From Anaerolineaceae bacterium (GTDB taxonomy: Bacteria; Chloroflexota; Anaerolineae; Anaerolineales; Anaerolineaceae), in NCBI GenBank assembly GCA_011620555.1, contig WOYY01000058.1, positions 1-64,000 on the forward strand: 64,000 nucleotides of DNA, in the 5' to 3' direction. Both the position numbers and the translations under genes were made by a program. Below, in pieces: positions 29,330 to 38,439 of the stretch. Numbering within the stretch: position 1 is the first letter of the stretch; each line of letters opens with the position of its first letter. The notes under the pieces were generated by a model. The model saw only the letters and a program-made list of their open reading frames with translations. It was not told the origin of the DNA and searched no databases.

Positions 29330-30658
29330 TTAAAGTCGCTTGGCTTCCCGGTCGAATTTGCGCCAGGCCCGTTGGTCCAGCAGGGGGCGGAAGCTTGCCT
29401 CGGGCAGTTCGCGCACCATTTGGAGCACCTCCGCTTCCATCTGGGCTGTTTTTGCGAAACAGTCCCGGGTGTAGGCCCGCCGATCTTCAATTGAGTGCTT
29501 TGCCGGGTCCGGCAAATCTTCAAGGAAAGCCGCTTCCAATTCGGCCTGAAGCGGTTTGAGGGCGTTGATCCGGATGGCGTAATCCCGCAGGATCTCACGG
29601 TGCAGGTTTTCATGCTGCCACCACAGCGTCTGGGCATCATAGGTCCCGGTCGGCGAAGGGCCAAGCTTGGGCAGGCCGCCATCGAACCAAACCGGCTTGA
29701 ACGTGGAAGTGCAGGGCGCGGCGGTGCCCGTCACCCAATGGGTATCCCCAGCCTGGGTCAGGTGGGAAACCATCGAGCCGGCCGTCTGGCTGATACGCAC
29801 GGGGCCGAAACTGGCATGCATGCAGACTTCCGCGCCCGTCAGCCCTTTCCCCGGCTGCCAATCCTCATCGACGTTTGGGCCGTGATCCCGCAGCAGCTGC
29901 ATCGCACAGGGCACATCGATCTTGCCCAGGTTGGCCTGCAGGCCGTCCCGCGTCCGGCAGAAGCGGTGTTTCCCGCCGGAGAAGGTCGAATAGAGAAAAT
30001 CGCTGTAGCAGGCGCCAAAGTCAAAGTCCGCTGCACCTTTGCACCAGCCCTTGGACACGGCAAACGAGACCAGGTCGTCTGAGGCCCGGTCCCAATGCTT
30101 GCCGATGGTGATGATATTGGAGATCGAGCGCACATCCTGCACCCGTTCGGCGGCCCAATGCTTCCCCGCCGTCTCAAAGACCCAGGCAGTCTCGTGATCG
30201 GCGATCAGGCAGCTGTTGTGATAGTGCATCGGATGCAAGAGCCCGTGATTCCCGCCCTGACCGTATTTTTCCAGCAGGCCAATCATCACATCCAACGCTT
30301 CGTCCGCCGTGGCCGCCCGTTCCAGGGCCAGCCGGAGGAAATCCATCCCGATCAAGCCGGGTTCTTTGTCATAAGGCACCTTGGTGAAGACCGCTTCGTT
30401 GCCGATCACCACGCCGTGTTCGTTCGCGCCCATCTCTGCGCCCCAAATCCAGAAAGGCTTGGAGAGCAGGACCGCGTTCGTTTCCCGCACTTGGGGAATC
30501 GAGATGTAGGTCAGCCGGACTTCCGAGCCTTCGGGATGAACGGCATGAGGGATCAGGACGAGTTCCTGAGCCTCGTTGGGGTCCCGGTCGCTGTTCTTCC
30601 CAAAAATGACGGAGCCATCGCGGGTGGCATTGGCAAGGGCAACGAAAGTATCACACAT
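29330..30658 (-). CDS. C69 family peptidase / secernin-like N-terminal nucleophile hydrolase
   Basis: MCDTFVALANATRDGSVIFGKNSDRDPNEAQ (Cys2 nucleophile), NEHGVVIGNEAVFTK. Confidence 0.82.
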   Translation of the reverse strand: MCDTFVALANATRDGSVIFGKNSDRDPNEAQELVLIPHAVHPEGSEVRLTYISIPQVRETNAVLLSKPFWIWGAEMGANEHGVVIGNEAVFTKVPYDKEPGLIGMDFLRLALERAATADEALDVMIGLLEKYGQGGNHGLLHPMHYHNSCLIADHETAWVFETAGKHWAAERVQDVRSISNIITIGKHWDRASDDLVSFAVSKGWCKGAADFDFGACYSDFLYSTFSGGKHRFCRTRDGLQANLGKIDVPCAMQLLRDHGPNVDEDWQPGKGLTGAEVCMHASFGPVRISQTAGSMVSHLTQAGDTHWVTGTAAPCTSTFKPVWFDGGLPKLGPSPTGTYDAQTLWWQHENLHREILRDYAIRINALKPLQAELEAAFLEDLPDPAKHSIEDRRAYTRDCFAKTAQMEAEVLQMVRELPEASFRPLLDQRAWRKFDREAKRL

Positions 30659-31331
30659 TTTCAGCCAGTTCCTTCGCTTTCAGCAGGACTTCTTGAATCC
30701 CCAGATCATCGGCATTGATAATCACGGCATCCTCGGCAGGCCTGAGCGGCGCGATCTTGCGGCCGGAATCGATCCGGTCCCGGTTCCTCAGCGAGGCCAG
30801 CACCAGGTCATAATCCGCCTCTTCGCCGCGGGCCAAAAGTTCCTGATAGCGCCGTTCCGCCCGGACCTCGACGGAAGCGTCCAGATAGATCTTCAAATCT
30901 GCATCAGGCATCACCACGGTGCCGATATCCCGCCCCACCATCACCACTCGGTTTTCATGAGCAATCCGGCGCTGCTGGGCCGTCATTGCATCGCGGACGG
31001 CGGCGTAGGTTGAAACCGGGCTGACGGCGGCATTGACCACTTCCTTACGGATTTCCCAGGTCACATCCTTGCCATCCAGCAGGACATCAGCGGCCCGGCC
31101 ATCGTCCACCGAGGGCGGCCGCACATCAATCCGCACCCGCTTGGCCAACTGGCCTATCCGCTCCTCATCCTCAATGGCCAGGCCGTGCTGAATGGCCGCC
31201 AGCGTCACCGCTCGGTACATCACACCGGTATCAAAATAGAGATACCCCAGTTCCTCCGCCAGGAGGAAACCCAGGGTGGATTTACCGGAACCGGCCGGGC
31301 CGTCTATTGCGATTGTTTTCGGTCTTGCCAT
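30651..31331 (-). CDS. cmk: Cytidylate kinase
   Basis: TIAIDGPAGSGKSTLGFLLAEELGYLYFDTGVMYRAVTLAA; VVMVGRDIGTVVMPDADLKIYLDASVEVRAERRYQEL. ATG at 31331. Confidence 0.92.
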   Translation of the reverse strand: MARPKTIAIDGPAGSGKSTLGFLLAEELGYLYFDTGVMYRAVTLAAIQHGLAIEDEERIGQLAKRVRIDVRPPSVDDGRAADVLLDGKDVTWEIRKEVVNAAVSPVSTYAAVRDAMTAQQRRIAHENRVVMVGRDIGTVVMPDADLKIYLDASVEVRAERRYQELLARGEEADYDLVLASLRNRDRIDSGRKIAPLRPAEDAVIINADDLGIQEVLLKAKELAENV

Positions 31332-31348
31332 AAGAATCGGCCGATCTT

Positions 31349-33049
31349 TTATTGAGAGAACTGGGCATCGGGCATCAGGTCCGTCCGAACCCAAATAATA
31401 ATATTTTGGGCAGCGGTCGGCACATTCCGCGTCAGCAGCCAGCCAAGAGTGTCAAAGGCGCTCATTTCAGACCAGAGCGGTTGCTGATACCAAACCAGGT
31501 CCTGCCCCCGGTAGCTGTTGGCGATCTCCGGGATCTCCTGATCGGTCGTGATCAGAAGGCCCGGCTGAGATTGCGGCACCGCGCTGGAAACAAATTCCAC
31601 TGAGGCCTCATCACGCAGCAGCCAGCGCAGGCTGGGACGATCAAAGCCAGAGACGACAATATCCAGCGCCCCCCGGCCGCTGGTGTTCCAATCCTCAATA
31701 TCGTCAATTGTCTCCCGCAGCCAGACCGAGGTCACCTGCGGTTCCTGGGGATACCAAAGCTCCCAGGAACGCTCCGGCGCCAGACCGGTGGAATGGACGC
31801 TGAGGGCAAACAGTCCCACCACGAAGACAACCGCCAGCCCCATCAGAAGCCCCGGCAGGGCCACTTCCTGCGACCAGCCGTAGCTGACCAGCAGCACGGC
31901 GGCAACCAGCAGGACGGACCCGCCGATCAACGCCAGGATATAATTGATTCGCAGGTCCTGCGCCAGCGTCGGGTTGATCAGCCCGCGGAAGACCAGCAGC
32001 AAGAAGGCAAAGATGACCACGACAAAGACGGTCATCAGGACGGTGATGATCCGGTTTTCCTCCGTCAGCCGCCAGGCAAAGAACATCGTCCGCACCGTGA
32101 GCAGCCAGAGGGGCAAAGTCACCCAGATAATATCCGCCGCGGCGCCCGCCGGATAGAGCAGGATGAAGACCAGGCCCACCAGCCACCAGATCGTCAGGAA
32201 AATGCCCAGGCGGTCCCGCACCAAAATCGCCCGGATGCTGCCTAATAAACCGAAGAGCAGAGCTTCAACAGTGTAGGCGACCAGCGCAAAGGGAATCTGG
32301 AACACCAAAGCCGAGCGGGGTGCGGCAAAGCCCTGCAGGAAAACCACCAACCCTGCAAAGATTCCGCTCAAGTTGGCCGGCGCCAGGAAAAACCCCGTGC
32401 CGACCACAAGCAGCGTGGCGCCAAACGAAAGGCCAATTCTCAGCCAAAAATCACGCTGGTCAGCAGGTTCCGGCTGGTCCAGCAGGGGTTCGCCCTTTGC
32501 GATCAGGCGGTAGATCAGAGTGGTCAGGCCCAGGATCAGGAGCCCTATCCAAAAGCCCGGCCCGCTCATCAGAGCCAAAGCCAGGGAGCCGCCCGCCAGG
32601 ATCGGCCGCTGCTTGAAGAACAGCCCCAGCGCAAGCAGCAGAAAAACGAAAGCCATCATCGGCGAACCAATGATGCGGGAAAGCCCGACCATCTCCGGTG
32701 AGATCGCGAGCACCATCGCCAGCAGCAAAGCGGGCCAGCGGCCGATCCGCTCCCGGAAGAGCCAGGGGACAAAGACCAACAGCGCGCCGGCGAAGGCGAA
32801 CCAGAACCGCGCCATGAAATTCCCGGCGGAAAAGAGGTAAAAGTCCAGCCCGGTCAGCCCCACATAGGCGGCAAATGCTCCAAAGGTCGCCTGTTCCTGC
32901 CGGCCCGCGGCCAGGGCTTGGAGCGCAATCGAAGCTTCCAGGTCGCCCAGCGGCAAAACGCCCAGGCGGATAAGGCGCAGCGCCAGAGCAAGCGCAAAGG
33001 CGCCGAACAGCAGATACAGCGGCAGATCAGTTTCCTGTGAATTCTTCAT
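31349..33049 (-). CDS. Multi-TM glycosyltransferase-39-like membrane protein (possibly TIGR03663-like)
   Basis: N-terminal LRLIRLGVLPLGDLEASIALQAL resembles the GT39/PMT first luminal loop; many TM helices; adjacent to the DUF2298 fusion gene. Confidence 0.55.
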   Translation of the reverse strand: MKNSQETDLPLYLLFGAFALALALRLIRLGVLPLGDLEASIALQALAAGRQEQATFGAFAAYVGLTGLDFYLFSAGNFMARFWFAFAGALLVFVPWLFRERIGRWPALLLAMVLAISPEMVGLSRIIGSPMMAFVFLLLALGLFFKQRPILAGGSLALALMSGPGFWIGLLILGLTTLIYRLIAKGEPLLDQPEPADQRDFWLRIGLSFGATLLVVGTGFFLAPANLSGIFAGLVVFLQGFAAPRSALVFQIPFALVAYTVEALLFGLLGSIRAILVRDRLGIFLTIWWLVGLVFILLYPAGAAADIIWVTLPLWLLTVRTMFFAWRLTEENRIITVLMTVFVVVIFAFLLLVFRGLINPTLAQDLRINYILALIGGSVLLVAAVLLVSYGWSQEVALPGLLMGLAVVFVVGLFALSVHSTGLAPERSWELWYPQEPQVTSVWLRETIDDIEDWNTSGRGALDIVVSGFDRPSLRWLLRDEASVEFVSSAVPQSQPGLLITTDQEIPEIANSYRGQDLVWYQQPLWSEMSAFDTLGWLLTRNVPTAAQNIIIWVRTDLMPDAQFSQ

Positions 33050-33105
33050 TCTAGTTGCTATTATACTTGTCAATCCTCCCGCCGTTGGCGGAGGCTGGTC
33101 ATGGA

Positions 33106-36100
33106 TTATTCAACGGCCTGCGCATCCAGCACTTCATAAATCACCGTGCTGCCAGAGCGGAACACTTCCTGCCAGAGTTCGCCGTCGTACTGTTCAAATT
33201 TCGCCAATCCCGCACCGGGGAAGAAAGCCTGTTCCAACTGGCCGTAGACGATGTATTGCACGTCATACGTTTCGAGGAAGTCCACAACGTATTCCCGGTC
33301 TTCGGTCAGATAGAAAATGCCGACAGCATCCACCCGTTCCTGCACGATGTTGCTCTGCAAAACAGCCCGCTGCTGGCGCTGGTGCCAATTCCAGCCCACC
33401 ACGCCCGGCAGCCCGGTATAGATGGTGTAGCGATTGCCCCAGCGATATTCATAGGCCTGCCCCTCCAGGATCACGGGCGATCCCGCCACATTGTCCTGCA
33501 GCCAGCGGATTGCGTCATAATCTTCGCTCAGGTCCATGGTCACGCCCATGTCAAAATACGAGGCGTATTCCATATAGGCCATGCCGTCCAGGGTATGCGG
33601 CGCATCGGCCGCCATCCGGTCACCAATTTTGTCCGCCGTCCCAAGCACGGGGAAGAGCGCGGTCGAGGTCACCAGGATGAAGCAAACCGCCTGCCAGACG
33701 AAGTCCAGGCTGGGGCGCCAATAGCGCAGGGACTGGACCACCCAGACCACGCAGACCCCAGCAGAAAGCGCGAACATGATCCAGGCCTGCAGATAGAGCT
33801 TGAAGACGGTGTTCATCCGGCCGATATCACCCGGCAGGTAAACCATCTCGGCCGCCAGGGTCAGCACCAGCGCGGTGCCGATCAGGAAGAGAATGAAACG
33901 CCGCCCATCGGATTGCCCGGGCCGCAGCATCAGCGCTACAGCCCACAGCCCCAGCGGCAGGGCGACCGCCGCGACCGTGATGCCCAGGGCCAGGAATGCG
34001 ACCAGAATGATCAGAAACAGGATCAGGATGGCATAAACCCAGGTCAGATAGGGCTGCAATTTCCGCAGGTCCGATTGCGGCGTGGTCTTCATCCAATGAT
34101 AGGTTTCCCAGCTCATCCAGCTGACGATCAGGAATAGGAGCAGGCCCCAATGGGTCAGGTAATCATTGAGCGCGGTCCGGTCCCCCGTCCAGAGCGCCAC
34201 AGAGGTATAACCCTGGCCAAACCAGTGGGTAAAGGGTTCATAAAGGAAAACCGCCAAACCCCCGAGCAGCGCCACAGCGCCCAGGGCCGCCGCCAAACGT
34301 TCGATCAGCTTTCCCCGGGGAATTTCCCAGTTCAGCCTGGGGCGGTGGTTTTGGAAAACGCTGTAGAACAGGGCCACAGCGGAGAACACCAGGTAGGTGT
34401 AAAAATCCCAGGTGTTGGTCGGCCGCAATGCGCCGATGACCAGGCCGCCGATCAGGAAACCCATCACGGTTCCCAAAACCTTAAGCTTCCCGCCCGGCTC
34501 GCCCCAGCGGCCCTTGTTCAGGACGACTGAGAGACACCAGCTGATCGCCATCACCGTGATTGGGAAAGCCAGCAGGTGGGCGTGCAGGTCCGCATAGATA
34601 AAGGTGAAAAAGGGGAACTCGGTGATCACGTCGCCGGGGATCACCCGGCTGGAATACCAGTACCAGTCGCCGGGATAGAACGGCATCGGCGTGCCTTTGA
34701 GGAACTGGACGAAGCCCTGGAAGGTCCAGGTGATCTTCTGGCCGAGGGAGGCATCCGCCAGCACAGCGCCGCCCGAAGCGATCCGCTGGTAGCCCTCCAC
34801 AATCTGCCGGACGACGCCCAAATTGCCCAGGACGGCCACCAGCAGGACGGTCACCAGCCCCGCCCAGAAGGCCGTCCCCAGGACGGGTTTGACGCGCGGT
34901 TCGCCCGCCCGCAGGGCGCGGGACCGGGGGATGCCGTCATAGAGGTTCCAGCCCACCGAGAAGGCTCCCAGGGCCAGCAGGCTGTACCAGATCGGCAGGA
35001 CGATATTGTAGGCCACGGAGGGGACAATGCCCAAAAGCTTGATCGGCACAGCGGCCAGCACAAAGCCATAGTAATAGTAATTGATATACCCCCCGGCGAA
35101 CCAGGGGTCATAGGGCGGGAAGGTCGTGCTCTTGAGCACGGCGTTCAGGTAGGAGAAGTCCATCGGCTTCTCGCCGCCCTTGTAGGGGTGCCAGAGGTCC
35201 GGGTTGCCGAGGCGGATCAGCAGCAAGACGATGAACGCGACCAGCGCCAGGGCTTCCACCGCCAGGTAGTACTGCCAGCGGTCGCGCAGCTCCGCCAGCA
35301 GGGCTTTGCGCTGGAGATAGGCAAATACCCCGCCCAGGATCACCATCCCGGCCAGCATGCCCAGAATCGTCGTCCGGGTGAAGGGAACGCCCAGCGACCC
35401 CAGGACCCAGACGCCAAAGCCGAGGATCAACAGCCCCGCCAGTTTGGAGAAGGGGTAGCCCCGGTCGGAGAGGCCCGGGAAGGCCAGGCGGATGATTGGG
35501 TAAGCCAGCCAGCCCAGCCCGGTGACCAGCAGGTAAAGGGCGATCACAGCCGCCGGCTGCGAGCTATTGAGCAGACTCTCCCGGTCAAAAAGTTCCGACC
35601 AGGTGCCATTTTCTCGCTGCTCTTCCAGACGGTCTTCCGGCAGCAAGAGGGTGGACTTCGGATTATCCGGATCAGACTCCTCCGCCCCTCTGTAGTTGGC
35701 GGCGTCGCCAGGCGTGAAATAGACCACCTTGCTCAAATCCACCGAGCGCAGCAGTTCCCGGACTGCGAGCGGGTCATAGGAATCGCTCTTCTTGAAGATC
35801 AGGACCTTGGGATGGTCATAGACCGTGAAGGCTTCTTCCGAGGCCTGGTCGTTGATCGCCAGCGAACCCAGGTTGGGGTCGGACTGGAAGGTCGCCACCA
35901 GGTCAAACCCGAGTTTGCCCGCGAACATCCCCGGCTCCGCGACGCTGTAACACCACTCGATATCCGCGCCTTCCGGGCAGCCCAGCAGGTTCTGGTAATA
36001 GAATGTCGTCAGCGGGTAGCGCTCGGGCACGCGGGTCGTCGTTCCCCATTGCCGGCTGGAGGTGATGAAAATATAATCGGCCAGATCGAGATTAGTCTCA

Positions 36101-38439
36101 AACCGTTCCAATTTGTTCTCGTCATCCGTCCAATACATCTCGAATTTGATGTCGCCGCGGTAGATCCCGCCTGTCTCGCTGTAGGGGCTGAATCCATCCA
36201 CCGGGTAGGGCACCGCATCGTCCCAGGTGCTCTCGTGCGCCGGCGCGGGCGCGTGCGGCACCAGCCTGGCAGCGGGCGAAGGCGTGGAGAGGGTCACATA
36301 GAGCGTCTGCCCGGCTTCCACCGCCAGCGGCTCATCCAGAATGAAGGTATAGGAATCCCCCCGGGCATCCTCGCCTGGGGCAAAGTCGTCTCTCAACGTG
36401 GCTGAAACGCCGGGACCGGCAGGGCTGGTGACGGAAAGCCCCAGGGTGAGGTCCTTCAAGCTTTCGGATCCCATCAGGTCCACCAGGTAGGGCGCGTGCA
36501 CTTCCGTGACTTCCCCGGTCCAGACCAGGCGGACTTCCATGTAGTAATTCGCGCCCTCCCGGACGCTCTGCATGATCCGGGGCAGCGGCTGGGAAAGGAT
36601 CATCCCCTTATTGGTCACCAGATGGATCTCCGGCGAGCCGTTGAGCTGCAAATGGGACTCGCCCACTTCAATATCCAACTCCAGATAGTACAGCTCGCCT
36701 TCCACCAGCTCAACGCCGTGGTCAAAGATGAACTCATAAGCGGAGCCGCGCCAATCACCCTGCGACGCGGGGAACTCGCTGGCGACCATCGCCTGCCCCA
36801 GCGGGACCTCACGCGCCGCAGCGCGGGTGATCGTCAGCCCCACCTGGGTCACGCTCGAAACGCCCGTGGTATCCAGAATGTAGGGCATCGTCACCGAAGA
36901 GACCAGCCCGCTGGCCTCCGCGTAGAAGGGGATTGCGAAGGGTTCGCCGGGGGTGAGGACATCCCCCGCCCGGTAGGGCATCGGCTGGAGCAGGATCCCA
37001 TCCTCAGTATCCACGGAAAGGGTCAGCGCGCCGGGGATATTCTGGTAAATCCAGTCGCTGGCCGCCACGCGGGTCTGCGGCCGGGTGTAGATCCGCGTGA
37101 AGGCCAAGGCCCAGGCCGCGGTCCCCAGCACCACGATCACGGTCAGCGCAATGCCGGCAACCCGGATCAGCCACGGTTTGAGCTTCAGGAACCAGACTTT
37201 CACCTCTTCCCGGACAGACCAGAGCTTCACCAATCCCCAGCCGGCAAAGAGCGCCAATGCGGGGTAGATCAGCATCTGGTAGCGCATCGAGCGCACCCAG
37301 GAAACCGACTGCCAGACAAAATACAACCCGGTGAAGGCCCAATGCGGCAGGTGGCTGCCCCAGTCCCGCTTGCGCAGGATCGCCCAGCCCATGCCCAGGA
37401 AGGACAGCCAGGCAGTGATCCCCAGCGGCAGGCCGAGACCCCACTTCACCAGATTCTCCAGAGAGAAAGTCAGCGGCCGCCTGGCCCATTGCAGGGCGGG
37501 CGGGAAATCCACAGCGCCGGAGGCCTGCGCCTGCAGGCTCCGCAGGCTGGACCACCAGCCAGAGTTAATGCCCATGTTAAAGAAGCCCGGCCCGTTAAAG
37601 GCATAGGGCTGCCCAATCCTAAAGACCAGGAAGCTGATCGCCGCTGCCACCGCCACGTTACGCAGGGCGAGCAGCCAGGCCCCCTCCTGCTCCGGCTCTT
37701 CCACCCGCCGGACCCGGACCCATTCCACCAGCGGCAGCACGATCGCCACTACCACGGCATTGATCTTGGAAGCCGCCGCTGCGCCCAAAGCCAGCCCAAA
37801 GAGCAGGTAAGGCGCCAGCTCAAAGAACAGCTTTGAGAAGGGGACCTGCCCCTCGAGCGCCCGCGGTTCCGGCCGGGTCAGCGACCAGACAGCGGCCAGG
37901 ATCGCAAGGTAGGCGAAGGTGTTCGTGACCGCATCCACTGTGGCATAGTGCGAGAGCTGGATCGGCAAAACCGCAAAGGCATAGAAAACCGCTGCGAGCA
38001 GCCCCACCCACTTGCCATAGAGCCGCTTGCCAATCGCAAAGATCAGCAAAATGGTGAAAACATCAAAGATCGCCGAGACCTGGCGCCCAAGGAGTGTGAT
38101 CGAGTCGTAGCCGACCTGTCCCGTGGCCTCCCCAAGATAGCGCACCATGAAGAGCGGCAGCGTGCCATAGACATAGAACCCATAGCCCCGATTGGCGGGG
38201 TTCAGGGTGGAGGTCTCCGTGTTGAAATAATCCCCAGCATTCTCCACCGGCGCGATCGCCTGCCAGACCAGGCTGAGGAAGCGCTCATCGGGGTGCATGT
38301 GCTGGTTATCGTCCCAGTTGACGCCCGTCAGCCGGAAATAAGCCCCAGCCAGAAGCGTGAGGATCAGGGCAATGCTGACAACAGCTGTTTCCCAGGTTTT
38401 TGTCCGGGAACCAGCCGATGGGTGCGAAGTCTTCATCAT
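33106..38439 (-). CDS. Giant membrane protein: N-terminal GT39/PMT-like region fused to DUF2298 (Chlor_Arch_YYY-type) region, 1777 aa
   Basis: N-terminal FRLTGVNWDDNQHMHPDERFLSL; C-terminal GGYINYYYYGFVLAAVPIKLLGI (YYYxG motif). 1-nt stop/start overlap (TGATG) with the upstream GT39 gene. Confidence 0.82.
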   Translation of the reverse strand: MMKTSHPSAGSRTKTWETAVVSIALILTLLAGAYFRLTGVNWDDNQHMHPDERFLSLVWQAIAPVENAGDYFNTETSTLNPANRGYGFYVYGTLPLFMVRYLGEATGQVGYDSITLLGRQVSAIFDVFTILLIFAIGKRLYGKWVGLLAAVFYAFAVLPIQLSHYATVDAVTNTFAYLAILAAVWSLTRPEPRALEGQVPFSKLFFELAPYLLFGLALGAAAASKINAVVVAIVLPLVEWVRVRRVEEPEQEGAWLLALRNVAVAAAISFLVFRIGQPYAFNGPGFFNMGINSGWWSSLRSLQAQASGAVDFPPALQWARRPLTFSLENLVKWGLGLPLGITAWLSFLGMGWAILRKRDWGSHLPHWAFTGLYFVWQSVSWVRSMRYQMLIYPALALFAGWGLVKLWSVREEVKVWFLKLKPWLIRVAGIALTVIVVLGTAAWALAFTRIYTRPQTRVAASDWIYQNIPGALTLSVDTEDGILLQPMPYRAGDVLTPGEPFAIPFYAEASGLVSSVTMPYILDTTGVSSVTQVGLTITRAAAREVPLGQAMVASEFPASQGDWRGSAYEFIFDHGVELVEGELYYLELDIEVGESHLQLNGSPEIHLVTNKGMILSQPLPRIMQSVREGANYYMEVRLVWTGEVTEVHAPYLVDLMGSESLKDLTLGLSVTSPAGPGVSATLRDDFAPGEDARGDSYTFILDEPLAVEAGQTLYVTLSTPSPAARLVPHAPAPAHESTWDDAVPYPVDGFSPYSETGGIYRGDIKFEMYWTDDENKLERFETNLDLADYIFITSSRQWGTTTRVPERYPLTTFYYQNLLGCPEGADIEWCYSVAEPGMFAGKLGFDLVATFQSDPNLGSLAINDQASEEAFTVYDHPKVLIFKKSDSYDPLAVRELLRSVDLSKVVYFTPGDAANYRGAEESDPDNPKSTLLLPEDRLEEQRENGTWSELFDRESLLNSSQPAAVIALYLLVTGLGWLAYPIIRLAFPGLSDRGYPFSKLAGLLILGFGVWVLGSLGVPFTRTTILGMLAGMVILGGVFAYLQRKALLAELRDRWQYYLAVEALALVAFIVLLLIRLGNPDLWHPYKGGEKPMDFSYLNAVLKSTTFPPYDPWFAGGYINYYYYGFVLAAVPIKLLGIVPSVAYNIVLPIWYSLLALGAFSVGWNLYDGIPRSRALRAGEPRVKPVLGTAFWAGLVTVLLVAVLGNLGVVRQIVEGYQRIASGGAVLADASLGQKITWTFQGFVQFLKGTPMPFYPGDWYWYSSRVIPGDVITEFPFFTFIYADLHAHLLAFPITVMAISWCLSVVLNKGRWGEPGGKLKVLGTVMGFLIGGLVIGALRPTNTWDFYTYLVFSAVALFYSVFQNHRPRLNWEIPRGKLIERLAAALGAVALLGGLAVFLYEPFTHWFGQGYTSVALWTGDRTALNDYLTHWGLLLFLIVSWMSWETYHWMKTTPQSDLRKLQPYLTWVYAILILFLIILVAFLALGITVAAVALPLGLWAVALMLRPGQSDGRRFILFLIGTALVLTLAAEMVYLPGDIGRMNTVFKLYLQAWIMFALSAGVCVVWVVQSLRYWRPSLDFVWQAVCFILVTSTALFPVLGTADKIGDRMAADAPHTLDGMAYMEYASYFDMGVTMDLSEDYDAIRWLQDNVAGSPVILEGQAYEYRWGNRYTIYTGLPGVVGWNWHQRQQRAVLQSNIVQERVDAVGIFYLTEDREYVVDFLETYDVQYIVYGQLEQAFFPGAGLAKFEQYDGELWQEVFRSGSTVIYEVLDAQAVE

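Noticed and set aside
34576-36405. 609-aa plus-strand ORF (and 33055-34137, 36496-37836)
   Set aside because: Antisense shadows of the 1777-aa DUF2298 fusion gene; composition (D/G/R/Q/H) is not protein-like.
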